From an uncultured Sutterella sp. (lineage in GTDB: Bacteria > Pseudomonadota > Gammaproteobacteria > Burkholderiales > Burkholderiaceae_F), in contig UQYG01000019.1 in the NCBI GenBank assembly GCA_900545275.1, forward strand, positions 1 to 40,070: a stretch of DNA of 40,070 bases. The letters are read 5' to 3'. Within the stretch, counting starts at the first letter, position 1. Each line of letters begins with the position of its first letter. The notes beneath the pieces are model-generated. The model had not been told where the DNA came from and did not search any database. It saw nothing but the letters and a program-made list of their open reading frames with translations. This document shows positions 1-10,860 of the stretch, one piece after another. The translations under genes and the position numbers were made by a program.

Positions 1-690
1 CATTATAGCACATTTGCTTTATTTAATGGCGTTATATCGCGAACGTTATACTAGGCTGTCGAGCTCTTCTTTGCCTAAACTCATACGGCCCCACCACACT
101 CGTCCGCATGACAGTTCTCGACGACACGGCCTAACCCTTCATCGACTCCAACACGAGCGTCTGAAGCTCCGTAAAAATCCCGCAAAAAACCGCGTTCCGA
201 CTCGCCATTGAACCCGGAAAGCGGAGAGAAAAGGGTAAATTCCTAGAACCTCAGTTCTTCATGAAACGGAAGAGATATTCCGGAAAGATTTTTAAGAAAT
301 CCTTTGTTGGTATCCATTCTCATTGCCAAGGTCGCCTGAACGCCAGAATCGTTTCCGAAGAGAAGGGAGGGTGTTTTGTAGAAACCGCGTTCCGATTTTT
401 GCAAAAGAAAAACGCGACGGCAGGGAAATCCTGTCTGCCCTCCGCGCCTTCCATGCTCTACAATCGAGACAAACTGGGATTTACCCTGAACGGGTAGGAC
501 CGCGGTGCAGCTCGCGGCCTCTCACAAGACGTCTCTCAAAGCGACCCTCTGCAGAACGGATTCGAATGCCGGCGTTCCATCCTCGCCGTTTCTTCTTTCG
601 TCCTGCTCCGTCCGAACCGTTTTCACTGCTGCGGGAAGCGGACGGTTGCCTTGTCCGGCGTCTTTCTTATTTTGGAAGGAGACTCTTTTT
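1..690. other. Gene-free leader upstream of dmsA
   Basis: No convincing gene is seen here; the short open frames have arginine/serine-rich, low-information translations and no ribosome binding sites. A 14-bp direct repeat (AAACCGCGTTCCGA) occurs at 187-200 and 382-395. I looked for an FNR-type dyad (TTGAT-N4-ATCAA), expected for an anaerobic reductase operon, and did not see a clear one. The dmsA ribosome binding site, GGAAGGAG, lies at 674-681. Confidence 0.5.
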
Positions 691-3135
691 ATGATCAATC
701 GACGTGACTTCCTGCGAAGTACGGCGCTCCTCGGAGGCGCCGCGGGCTTTACGGCGACGCCGATGAGCCGTGCGGTCGCGGCCGCGGCGGCCGACATCGA
801 ATCCGTCACATCGTCGGTGTGTTCGATCAACTGCGGCAGCCGTTGTCTTCTGCGCTGCGCCTCGAAGAACGGGCGCGTGATCCGCATAGAAACGGACAAC
901 ACCGGTGACGCGCACGCGGGCGTGGCCGAGGGTCAATTCCCGCAGGTCCGCGCCTGCCACCGCGGCCGTTCCATCCGCCAGCGCCTCTATTCGCCCGAAC
1001 GCCTGAAGTTCCCGATGAAGCGCGTTGGGAAGCGCGGCGAAGGGAAGTTCGAACGCATTTCCTGGGATCAGGCGCTCGATGAAATCAGCGCCCGTCTCAA
1101 GGACACCATCAAGAAGCACACGAACGAATCAATTCTTCTGATGCACGGTTCGGGCAATTACAGCCTCTTCAACAACCGCAACTGCACGTTCCGCTTTTTC
1201 AACCTGATCGGCGGCAACGTCGGTTGGTACTCCGACTATTCCGCCGCCTGCATCCAAAACATCTGGCCCTACATGTTCGGCGGCTTCAACTACGGGGCGG
1301 TTCGCTCGAGCAACCCGGGCGTGGGCTCCTACATGAGTCAAATCAAGAACGCCAAGCTCTACGTCACGTTCGGGAACAATCCGGCCGTCACGCGCGCTTC
1401 GGGCGGCGGTCAGACGTGGGAACTCGGCGAAGCCCTGCGGCTTGGCAAGGCCCGCATGGTCGTGATCGACCCGATCCGCACCGACACGCTCGCCGGTCGC
1501 GACGCCGAATGGGTGCCGATCCGTCCGGGCACCGACGCGGCGCTCGCCGCGGGCATGGCCTACGTCATGATCCATGAAAACCTCGTAGATCAGGCCTTCC
1601 TCGACAAGTACTGCGTGGGCTACGACGAAAAGACTCTCCCGAAGTCCGCTCCGAAGGGTGCCGACTACAAGTCCTACATTCTGGGCAACGGTCCCGACAA
1701 GACCCCGAAGACGCCCGAATGGGCTTCGCGCATCACGAACGTCCCCGTCGAAACGATCGAACGCCTCGCCCGCGAAATCGCGACGACGAAGCCCTGCTTC
1801 ATCTCCCAGGGCTGGGGTCCGCAGCGCCGCATGAACGGTGAAACGCAGTCGACGTCGATCGCGATACTCGCGTTGCTGACGGGCCAGGTCGGGCTTCCCG
1901 GCACGAACACGGGCGCGCGCGAAGGCGACTCCTACGGCATCGACACGGGCCTTCCGGTCGGAAAGAATCCCGTCAAGGTTTCCTTCCCGATCTTCCTCTG
2001 GCCCAAGGCCATCACCGACGCGAAGTCGATGACGGCGAAGAATTCGGCCGTGCGCGGTGCGGATCACCTCTCGCACAACATCAAGTTCATCTGGAATACG
2101 CAGGGCAACACCCTCATCAACCAGCACGGCGGGATCAATGCGCTTCGCAAGATCCTCGAAGACGAATCGCTCGTCGAAACGATCGTGGTGGTCGACAACC
2201 AGATGACGCCGAGCGCGAAGTTCGCCGACTATCTGCTCCCCGACACGATGAATCAGGAGATCGATGACCTCGAGGCCGACGCTTACGCCGTGGGCGACTA
2301 CAACTACATCGTCGCGTGCCCGCAGGCCGCGAAGATCGAGTGGGAACAGCGCCAGAACTGGGAAATCATGCGCGAAATGGCCAAGCGCTTCGGCGTCGAA
2401 GACGCCTACACCGAAGGCCGCACGTACAAGGAATGGCTCCGCTGGGGCTACGAAGAAACCTTGAAGAAGGCCTCGAAGCTCGCCGACGCGAAGAAGTTCC
2501 CGAAGTTCGAGGAATTCTGGAAGCAGGGCGTAGTCAAGTACCGCATGGGCGACGACTCGGGCATCGTGCTCAAGGACTTCCGCGAGGATCCGGTGAAGCA
2601 TCCGCTCCCGACCCCCTCGGGCAAGATCGAAATCTATTCCGAACGTCTCGCCGAAATCGCGCGCACGTGGGAACTCCCGAAGGAAAAGGGTCAGGAAATC
2701 CACCCGATTCCGCAGTTCATCGCCACGAAGGAAATGCGCGGTCAGGGCGACCCGACGGAAGAAAAGTTCCCGCTCGAGCTCTACGGCTATCACGGCGCGG
2801 GTCGCACCCACTCGACGTACCACAACGTTCCGTGGCTGCGCGCCGCGCATCCGGACCAGCTGATGATCAATCCGGTCGACGCCGAGCCGCGCGGCATCAA
2901 GACGGGCGACCGCGTGCGCGTCTTCAACGCCCGCGGGGAAATCGAAATTCCCGCGTTCGTGACGAACCGCATCATCCCGCACTTGGTGGCGCTGCCGCAG
3001 GGCGCTTGGTATTCGCCCGATGAAAAGGGCGTCGACAAGGGCGCGTGCGTCAACACGCTCACGATGCTCGACGCGACGCCGCTGGCGAAGGGCAATCCTT
3101 CGCACACCAACCTCGTCGAAGTTCAGAAGCTCTAA
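691..3135 (+). CDS. dmsA: DMSO reductase-type molybdopterin catalytic subunit DmsA
   Basis: This is the catalytic subunit of a periplasm-facing DMSO/N-oxide reductase of the Mo-bisMGD family, about 814 residues and co-linear with E. coli DmsA from end to end. The N-terminus (MINRRDFLRS) is a twin-arginine signal. Cys44, Cys48, Cys52 and Cys89 match the N-terminal 4Fe-4S site (Cx3Cx3C plus a distal Cys), and Ser184 in a DYS context matches the DmsA molybdenum ligand. The C-terminal molybdopterin dinucleotide-binding domain ends in the typical KGNPSHTNLVEV stretch. An upstream in-frame start at 505 adds 62 residues, but the Tat motif and GGAAGGAG at 674-681 fix the start at 691. dmsB follows 15 bp later, so the two are an operon. 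The true substrate could be any S- or N-oxide. Confidence 0.94.
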   Translation: MINRRDFLRSTALLGGAAGFTATPMSRAVAAAAADIESVTSSVCSINCGSRCLLRCASKNGRVIRIETDNTGDAHAGVAEGQFPQVRACHRGRSIRQRLYSPERLKFPMKRVGKRGEGKFERISWDQALDEISARLKDTIKKHTNESILLMHGSGNYSLFNNRNCTFRFFNLIGGNVGWYSDYSAACIQNIWPYMFGGFNYGAVRSSNPGVGSYMSQIKNAKLYVTFGNNPAVTRASGGGQTWELGEALRLGKARMVVIDPIRTDTLAGRDAEWVPIRPGTDAALAAGMAYVMIHENLVDQAFLDKYCVGYDEKTLPKSAPKGADYKSYILGNGPDKTPKTPEWASRITNVPVETIERLAREIATTKPCFISQGWGPQRRMNGETQSTSIAILALLTGQVGLPGTNTGAREGDSYGIDTGLPVGKNPVKVSFPIFLWPKAITDAKSMTAKNSAVRGADHLSHNIKFIWNTQGNTLINQHGGINALRKILEDESLVETIVVVDNQMTPSAKFADYLLPDTMNQEIDDLEADAYAVGDYNYIVACPQAAKIEWEQRQNWEIMREMAKRFGVEDAYTEGRTYKEWLRWGYEETLKKASKLADAKKFPKFEEFWKQGVVKYRMGDDSGIVLKDFREDPVKHPLPTPSGKIEIYSERLAEIARTWELPKEKGQEIHPIPQFIATKEMRGQGDPTEEKFPLELYGYHGAGRTHSTYHNVPWLRAAHPDQLMINPVDAEPRGIKTGDRVRVFNARGEIEIPAFVTNRIIPHLVALPQGAWYSPDEKGVDKGACVNTLTMLDATPLAKGNPSHTNLVEVQKL

Positions 3136-3150
3136 GCACGGGAGGATGAA

Positions 3151-3741
3151 ATGAAGCAATACGGTTTTTATTTCGATGCGTCCCGTTGCACGGGCTGCAA
3201 AGCTTGTCAGATCGCCTGCGCCGACAAGAACGGACTCGAAGACGGGCGTTTCTTCCGAAACGTCCTTCCGTACGAATCGGGCTCCTGGCGTGAAGACCGC
3301 GCCACGGGCGCCTGGCATCAGGACGTCTTCCACGGCTACGTGTCGGTTTCGTGCAACCACTGCGACGATCCGGCCTGCGTGAAGGTCTGCCCCACCAAGG
3401 CGCACGCCAAGCACCCCGAACTCGGGGGCCTCGTTCTGATCTACCCGAAGAAGTGCATCGGCTGCGGCATGTGCATGGCCGCCTGCCCGTACCACGCTCC
3501 GGTTCTCGACAAGAAGGCGGGCAAGATGACGAAGTGCGACGCCTGCGTCGACCGCATTTCGAAGGGCGGACTTCCAGTGTGCGTCGAAGCCTGCACGCAA
3601 CGCGCGCTTGACTTCGGCTACGTGGACGAACTTCGCGCGAAGTACGGCGAAGGCGCGCACATCGTGCCGCTTCCCTCGCCCAAGAAGACGAAGCCCAACC
3701 TCGTCGTTCATCCCGCCGCCAAGGCGAAGATCGTGGAATAA
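3151..3741 (+). CDS. dmsB: DMSO reductase iron-sulfur subunit DmsB
   Basis: This is the electron-transfer subunit of the DmsAB complex, 196 residues against about 205 in E. coli. It has four ferredoxin-type Cys groups: CTGCKACQIAC near residues 12-24, CNHCDDPACVKVC, CIGCGMCMAACP, and CDACVDR followed by CVEAC, which together would bind four 4Fe-4S clusters. It has no signal peptide, as expected for a subunit exported piggy-back on Tat-folded DmsA. A GGAGG site lies just before the ATG. The operon ends at the terminator at 3776-3816. No DmsC membrane anchor or DmsD-type chaperone follows, so the quinol-oxidising partner must be elsewhere or different. Confidence 0.94.
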   Translation: MKQYGFYFDASRCTGCKACQIACADKNGLEDGRFFRNVLPYESGSWREDRATGAWHQDVFHGYVSVSCNHCDDPACVKVCPTKAHAKHPELGGLVLIYPKKCIGCGMCMAACPYHAPVLDKKAGKMTKCDACVDRISKGGLPVCVEACTQRALDFGYVDELRAKYGEGAHIVPLPSPKKTKPNLVVHPAAKAKIVE

Positions 3742-3775
3742 CCGCACGATCCACGGCTTAGCCGCATAACCCAAA

Positions 3776-3816
3776 AGCCGCCCCGTTCGGGTTCATCCGT
3801 TCGGGGCGGTTGCTTT
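3776..3816 (+). terminator. Rho-independent terminator of dmsAB
   Basis: An 8-bp GC stem pairs CCGCCCCG at 3778-3785 with CGGGGCGG at 3802-3809. It is followed by TTGCTTTTTGT and sits 34 bp after the dmsB stop codon. Confidence 0.88.
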
Positions 3817-3891
3817 TTGTCACCGCCAGCTCGGGCCTGAGGTTTTTCTGAATGGTTGTTCATGTAATTTTTCCGTAGCCTCAAAGCATAT

Positions 3892-3907
3892 CGATCGAAA
3901 ACGATCG
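3892..3907. promoter_or_regulatory. Double CGATCG palindrome upstream of the flavoprotein gene
   Basis: Two CGATCG palindromes at 3892-3897 and 3902-3907, separated by AAAA, lie 33 bp before the start codon at 3940. The arrangement can act as a hairpin in the leader or as a dimer-binding operator. No regulator can be named from the sequence. Confidence 0.3.
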
Positions 3908-3939
3908 GAACCGACTCACTCGACCAAAGGAGAAGCCTC

Positions 3940-5847
3940 ATGAAAAACATTCGCCTCACGACCCTTGCGGTGCTCACCGCCGCCGCGATCGCGGGCAGCG
4001 CCTATGCGGCCGACGGAACCTTCCGCGGCACGGCCATGGGTCACAACGACGAAGTGATCGTCGACGTGACGATCGAAAAGGACCGCATCACGGACATCAA
4101 GATCGTCCAGACTTTCGAAACCCCGGCGGTCGCGGAAAAGCCCTTGGCCTGGATTCCCGAAACAGTCGTGAAGAACCAGTCGCTCAAGGTCGACCGCGTG
4201 AGCGGCGCGACCTTCTCGAGCCTCGCCATCCTCGGCGCCGTTCGCGACGCCGTGAAGAAGGCGGGCCTCGATCCGGCGAAGTTCATGAAGGGCGACACCA
4301 TCCGCTACGTCGTCAAGGTTCCGACCGAACCCAAGGCCGACGTCGTGATCGTGGGCGGTGGCGGCGCCGGCATGTCCGCGGCCGTTGCGGCGGCCCGTGC
4401 GGGCGGCAAGGTCGTGGTGCTCGAGAAGATGAGCTTCTTGGGCGGCAACACCGTGCTCGCGGGCGGTGCTCTGAACGCGGCCGACCCGAAGCTGCAGGGC
4501 AAGCAAAAGATGTCCGAAGGCCAGCGCAAGATGGTTGAAGACCTCCTTGCCGAAAAGCCGAGGAACGAACTCCACGCCAAACTCATCGAACAGGCGAAGA
4601 AGGAATGGAAGGATTGGCTCGCGAAGTCTCCCGACGTGCTTTTCGATACGCCGACCCTGCATGCGCTTCAGACCTGGAAGGCGGGCGACTACGCGGCGAA
4701 GCTCGAACTCGTCGCGGAACTCGCGCGCATCGCTCCGGGGCAGGTCGACCGCCTCGAAAAGATGGGGCTCGAATGGAATCCCTACACGACGCAGTACGTG
4801 GGCGCCATCTGGCCGCGCTCGCACGACGCCAAGAACTTCAAGTCCGGCATCGGCTACATCAACACCTTCCGCGCGACGATCGAAAAGGAAAAGCTCCCCG
4901 TTGAAATTCTCTATCAGACGAAAGCTGAAAAGCTCATCGTTAAGGACGGCCGCGTCGTGGGCGTCGAAGCCACGGGCCCGAACGGCGAAAAGGTGACGGC
5001 TTCGGCCTCCAAGGGCGTGATTCTTACGACGGGCGGCTTCGGGGCGAATCCCGAAATGCGCATGAAATACGACACCCAGTGGGGCGGCAAGCTCGGTCCC
5101 GACGTCAAGACCACGAACAGTCCGGCCATCACGGGCGACGGCATGCGCATGGCCGAGGCGGTCGGCGCGAACCTGATCGACATGGGCTTCATCCAGCTTC
5201 TGCCCACGACCGACCCGGCGAACGGCAGCATTACGACGGCCGTCGCCGAAGGCACGTCCATGTACGTGAACAAGGAAGGGAAGCGCTTCGTGAATGAACT
5301 CGAACGCCGCGACGTTCTCTCGCGCGCCGCGCTCGCTCAGCCCGACGGCGTTTTCTACCGCATCACCACGGTGAAGAACGCCAAGGTCGACGAAAACGGC
5401 ATCACGGCGCAGGGCCAGAGCATCAAGAGCCTTTTGAAGGCCAAGAAGGTCTACGAAGCGCCCACGATCGAAGAGCTCGCGAAGAAGGTCGGCATGGACC
5501 CGAAGGTTCTGGGTGAAACCGTGGCGAAATGGAACGACTTCTGCCGCAAGCAGACGGTCGACCCCGACTTCGGTCGCGCCTCCTGCACGCCGAACGTGAC
5601 GCTCTACGAAGGACCGTATTACGCCGAAATGCGCGCCCCCGCCGTGCACCACACGATGGGCGGCGTGGAAGTCGACGCGCAGACCCGAGTCCTCGACAAG
5701 AACGGCAAGGTCATTCCGGGGCTCTATGCCGCGGGTGAAGTGACGGGCGGTCTGCACGGCACGAACCGCGTGGGCGGCAACGCCATTCCCGACGCGCTCG
5801 GCAACGGCCAGAAAGCCGGTGAAATCGTGATGGGCGTCGCCCGTTAA
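3940..5847 (+). CDS. Periplasmic FMN/FAD flavoprotein reductase, fumarate/urocanate reductase family
   Basis: This is a soluble exported flavoprotein of the flavocytochrome c/UrdA family, 635 residues. It has a Sec signal peptide (residues 1-23, ending SAYA) and an FMN-binding domain with a flavinylation motif, D85-x-x-S88-G-A-T-x-S93, where an ApbE-type transferase would attach FMN. The FAD domain starts with a GGGGAG loop near residue 140. Arg457 (in RRD), the His570-His571 pair (HHTMGG) and Arg610 (NRVGGN) match fumarate reductase catalytic and substrate-binding residues. The histidine in the QxHPT motif is Leu421 (QLLPT), so fumarate is probably not the substrate. There is no haem-binding CxxCH, so electrons must come from a separate cytochrome or flavoprotein. 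AAAGGAG precedes the ATG. Confidence 0.88.
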   Translation: MKNIRLTTLAVLTAAAIAGSAYAADGTFRGTAMGHNDEVIVDVTIEKDRITDIKIVQTFETPAVAEKPLAWIPETVVKNQSLKVDRVSGATFSSLAILGAVRDAVKKAGLDPAKFMKGDTIRYVVKVPTEPKADVVIVGGGGAGMSAAVAAARAGGKVVVLEKMSFLGGNTVLAGGALNAADPKLQGKQKMSEGQRKMVEDLLAEKPRNELHAKLIEQAKKEWKDWLAKSPDVLFDTPTLHALQTWKAGDYAAKLELVAELARIAPGQVDRLEKMGLEWNPYTTQYVGAIWPRSHDAKNFKSGIGYINTFRATIEKEKLPVEILYQTKAEKLIVKDGRVVGVEATGPNGEKVTASASKGVILTTGGFGANPEMRMKYDTQWGGKLGPDVKTTNSPAITGDGMRMAEAVGANLIDMGFIQLLPTTDPANGSITTAVAEGTSMYVNKEGKRFVNELERRDVLSRAALAQPDGVFYRITTVKNAKVDENGITAQGQSIKSLLKAKKVYEAPTIEELAKKVGMDPKVLGETVAKWNDFCRKQTVDPDFGRASCTPNVTLYEGPYYAEMRAPAVHHTMGGVEVDAQTRVLDKNGKVIPGLYAAGEVTGGLHGTNRVGGNAIPDALGNGQKAGEIVMGVAR

Positions 5848-5867
5848 ACGGGTTCCCTGAAACGCAA

Positions 5868-5905
5868 ATCGGGACGGAGAGGTTCTCCGTCCCGATGTTG
5901 TTTTT
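5868..5905 (+). terminator. Strong terminator after the flavoprotein reductase gene
   Basis: A perfect 13-bp stem (5868-5880 with 5884-5896) has a GGT loop and is followed by GTTGTTTTTG. It separates this transcript from the convergent feo genes. Confidence 0.92.
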
Positions 5906-5924
5906 GAGGGGTGTCGGAAGGAAT

Positions 5925-6137
5925 TCAGCGCCTCGGCGCTCCCATTTGCAGACAGTCGGCGGGTAAATTCTCGCCCTTTCGCACGAAGCGGATCGGAGCG
6001 GGGCCCTTCGTCTTTCGGGCGGTGCAGGATTCGTTCGTGCATCCGCCGCAACCGCCCGACCCCCCGAGGATGCGGCGGCAGGCCCAGAGGACGCCCGCCG
6101 CAATCAGGAGCAATACGATCCAACTTGCCGCATTCAC
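5925..6137 (-). CDS. Small Cys-rich membrane protein associated with FeoB
   Basis: The predicted protein has 70 residues: one N-terminal transmembrane helix (about residues 5-24) followed by a GGCGGC-type cysteine cluster and a basic tail. This is the layout of the FeoB-associated Cys-rich membrane proteins often found directly after feoB. The GTG start at 6137 lies 16 bp after the FeoB stop, with GGAG upstream, so it is probably co-transcribed. It may help FeoB assembly or iron delivery, but its biochemical role is not established. A longer in-frame version starting inside feoB is less likely, because its extra N-terminus is just the feoB 3' end read out of frame. Confidence 0.72.
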   Translation of the reverse strand: MNAASWIVLLLIAAGVLWACRRILGGSGGCGGCTNESCTARKTKGPAPIRFVRKGENLPADCLQMGAPRR

Positions 6138-6153
6138 GTGAGGAGTCTCCGCA

Positions 6154-8517
<2,364 letters not shown>

Positions 8518-8742
8518 GGTCGGGTCTTATTTTTTTTGAGAGACGCGAATTTTAGCATTGCGCCCCGGGGGCGTGCGTTGTATGGGAACGCCTTTACCGC
8601 GCGGCGAAAAGAAAAAACGGAGAGATTCGACAGGAAGATTTCGTAATGAAGACTAAAACCGTTCCCCGTCCATTCTTTGAGAATAGGAGCGTGCTTTGGG
8701 CGCAGAGGAAGCAGAAGAGTGAAGCGAAGGAGGGAGAAGGGT
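8518..8742. other. feoAB upstream region
   Basis: No gene is seen. A GC-rich palindrome (CGCCCCGGGGGCG, 8561-8573) lies about 45 bp before the feoB start, with a TAAAAT -10-like hexamer between it and the gene on the minus strand. A Fur box might be expected for an iron gene, but I could not recognise one. Confidence 0.3.
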
Positions 8743-8777
8743 GAAAAAGCTTCGGCCCGGGAAGAGTCCGGGCCGAA
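8743..8777 (-). terminator. Terminator of the M20 amidohydrolase gene
   Basis: On the minus strand a 10-bp stem (8768-8777 with 8751-8760) is followed by GCTTTTTCAC. It lies 18 bp past the amidohydrolase stop codon. Confidence 0.88.
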
Positions 8778-8794
8778 AGCGTGCAAAGGGAAAA

Positions 8795-10120
8795 TCAGTT
8801 TGCCGCAACGGGGCTCATCGCCGCCGCGATGTGGGCGCGCACGCCTGCGGGGAGCGCGGCGTCGTCGATCGTGAACTGATCCGAGTGGTTGTTCGGAGCG
8901 TTTTTCACGCCCGGCTTGTCGACGCCCAGGAACATGAAGACGGACGGGACCTTCTCGGCAAAGAAGGAGAAGTCTTCGCTTGCGCCCGGGTTCCACTTCG
9001 AGATTTCGGCGTCCACGCCGAAGGCCTTGAGGTTTTCGACGGTCGTGAGGGCGAGCGCCGGATCGTTCCAGGTGACGGGATAGATTTCGATCAGTTTCGT
9101 CTTGGCTTCGGCGTCGCCCGCGCGGGCCGTCCCGTCGGCGACTTCGGGAATGCGTTCGAGGAGCTTCGCGCGGATGTCGGGGTGGTTCGAGCGGATCGTT
9201 CCCATCATGTAGGCGGAGCCGCTCATGACGTTTCCGGTTTCTCCCGCGGTGAGCTTGCCGACCGTGATCACGCCCATGCCCTTCGTGAGGTCGATGTTGC
9301 GCGAAACGATCTGCTGCAGCGCCACGACCGTCTGCGAGGCGGCGAGCGTCGCGTCCGAGCCCGTCCAGGGCATGGCGCCGTGCGCCTGCGAGCCCTTGAT
9401 GTTGATTTCAAACGCATCGGCGCTGTTCAAGGCCGCGCCCTGCGAGACGAGCATCTTCCCCGAAGGCGCGCGGGCCATCACGTGAATCCCGAAGGCATTC
9501 TTCACGTCGTACTTCTCGAGCACGCCGTCCGCCACCATGGCCTTGGCGCCCGAGAGTCGGGGCTTCTCGGCCGTGAAGGGATTCTCGATTGAGTCGCCTT
9601 CTTCCGCAGGCTGGAAGGCGAAGATCACGCGGCGGGGCACGTCCGCCTTGTGCTTCGCGAGAATCTGCGCGGCGGTGAGAAGCATCGCCATGTGGGCGTC
9701 ATGCCCGCACATGTGGGAGACGTCAACGCCTTCGCGGCCCCAGTAGGTTCCCTTCACTTGACTCGCATAAGGGAGCCCCGTGCGCTCCTTGATCGGAAGG
9801 GCGTCGATGTCGGCGCGAAGAAGGATCGTGTCCTTCTTCTCGGGATTCAGAATGCCGAGCACGGCCGTCGGGGCGTTCTTCGTGCCGACGACGGTCTCGA
9901 TGCCGGCTTCCTTCAAAATCCGAACGATTTCGGCCTGCGTCTTCACTTCCTGATTGCCGAGTTCGGGCATGGCGTGAAGCTTGTGGCGAAGCGCCGTGAG
10001 GTCGGACTCCGCGGCCTTCACTTCGCTCTCCACCCAGGCAGGCGCTTGCGCGGCGAGCGCCGGCAGGGCTGCGAGAAGAAGAGCGAGGAATGCAGTCTTT
10101 TCAATGCGGGGATGCGTCAT
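8795..10120 (-). CDS. Exported M20-family amidohydrolase (hippurate hydrolase-like)
   Basis: The product is a 441-residue zinc-dependent amidohydrolase of the M20D/IAL-type family, which removes amino acids or acyl groups from N-acyl amino acids such as hippurate. A Sec signal peptide (about residues 8-24, ending ALAAQA) places it in the periplasm, whereas many family members are cytosolic. The metal site is visible: HMCGHDAH (136-143), the PAEEG glutamates (173-174), His213 in GIHV, and a late HSDQF histidine. The RBS is AAGGAA. It stands alone between a terminator and a long non-coding gap. The substrate could be an N-acyl amino acid or peptide. Confidence 0.87.
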   Translation of the reverse strand: MTHPRIEKTAFLALLLAALPALAAQAPAWVESEVKAAESDLTALRHKLHAMPELGNQEVKTQAEIVRILKEAGIETVVGTKNAPTAVLGILNPEKKDTILLRADIDALPIKERTGLPYASQVKGTYWGREGVDVSHMCGHDAHMAMLLTAAQILAKHKADVPRRVIFAFQPAEEGDSIENPFTAEKPRLSGAKAMVADGVLEKYDVKNAFGIHVMARAPSGKMLVSQGAALNSADAFEINIKGSQAHGAMPWTGSDATLAASQTVVALQQIVSRNIDLTKGMGVITVGKLTAGETGNVMSGSAYMMGTIRSNHPDIRAKLLERIPEVADGTARAGDAEAKTKLIEIYPVTWNDPALALTTVENLKAFGVDAEISKWNPGASEDFSFFAEKVPSVFMFLGVDKPGVKNAPNNHSDQFTIDDAALPAGVRAHIAAAMSPVAAN

Positions 10121-10309
10121 CTTCCGTTCCTTCTGTTTTCTAAGACGATCCCACAGTATCGCACAATCTTTTTGGGAAGACAGTTTGCTTCAGCTCGGAC
10201 GAAAAACCTCGCCTTTCGTAACGAAACGTGAGGGGGCGGGCAGATTCGGGGCCGCAAGGTCGTTTGGCCTGACTTTTGAAAAATATTGCGGCGGAAGGAA
10301 TCTTGATCG

Positions 10310-10540
10310 ATGAAAAGACGTTTTTTTCGGTCGGATTTAGCAAGCTGTTCTGCCGGGCGGCCTCGGACGTTCAACACTTTGTTACTTTCCGAGGATTTGG
10401 AAATACCTTCCAACGAAGCATTTGCTACAGTTCAACCATCGAAAGGGACTTCCAAGGTCTATTCGAGATTCAGCCAAGGGTTGAGTTTTTTTGAGGGTTT
10501 GGATTCGCCGCGGAGCTTCGGTTCTGCGGCGTTTTTTTAT
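10310..10540 (+). ncRNA. Candidate small RNA ending in a UUCG-loop terminator
   Basis: An intrinsic terminator on the plus strand (stem 10506-10516 with 10521-10531, UUCG tetraloop, T7 at 10532-10538) has no gene in front of it, since the nearest gene reads the other way. The preceding 200 bp carry about seven GGA triplets, some in short hairpin loops, the type of site bound by CsrA/RsmA. The 5' end is a guess. An unrelated short transcript or a leftover terminator is equally possible. Confidence 0.3.
10506..10538 (+). terminator. Orphan UUCG-loop terminator
   Basis: This hairpin has 11 base pairs, two of them G-U, closing a TTCG loop, followed directly by seven T residues. It is the strongest sign that something on the plus strand is transcribed in the 10.1-10.9 kb gap. 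Confidence 0.8.
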
Positions 10541-10664
10541 GAAAGCAAGAGTTTGATTTTCATCATGTAGGGTGAATGCGTCGCCTCCATACCCATTTTT
10601 TGCCTCTTGCGAGGTTTTGGGAAACTTACCCTTTATCCGCCCTGTGTTTTTGTTTCGCTTAGCC

Positions 10665-10767
10665 TACAATGAGTCTCGGTAAAAGCTTCGAAGTCGTAGC
10701 GAAATGGGTTGCTTGCTGCGTGAACGGTTAGAAAGTGTCTACATCTCTAACCACTTTGGGGCTTTTT
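10665..10767 (+). ncRNA. Candidate structured RNA with competing helices
   Basis: A TACAAT -10-like hexamer at 10665-10670 is followed about 60 bp later by two overlapping complementarities: GGTTAGA (10726-10732) with TCTAACC (10746-10752), and AAAGTG (10732-10737) with CACTTT (10752-10757). They are interleaved, so they form either alternative hairpins or an H-type pseudoknot. GGGGCTTTTTCG follows at 10758-10769. No gene lies directly downstream on the plus strand. The -35 element is poor. Confidence 0.25.
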
Positions 10768-10860
10768 CGTTCAGAGCGTCTCGTATTTTTCGTCGTCGCA
10801 CTCACGAAATCGTACAAAGGCACGGAAGGCGCGGCGTATGCGCCCCCTTGTAACCGCAGA

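Noticed and set aside
505..690. N-terminal extension of dmsA
   Set aside because: The Tat signal and GGAAGGAG show that translation starts at 691; the extension has no signal-like property.
1129..3774. Very long minus-strand open frame opposite dmsAB
   Set aside because: It is a shadow of GC-rich dmsA/dmsB codons; the translation is Arg/Val/Asp-rich with no domain, while the plus strand matches DmsA and DmsB throughout.
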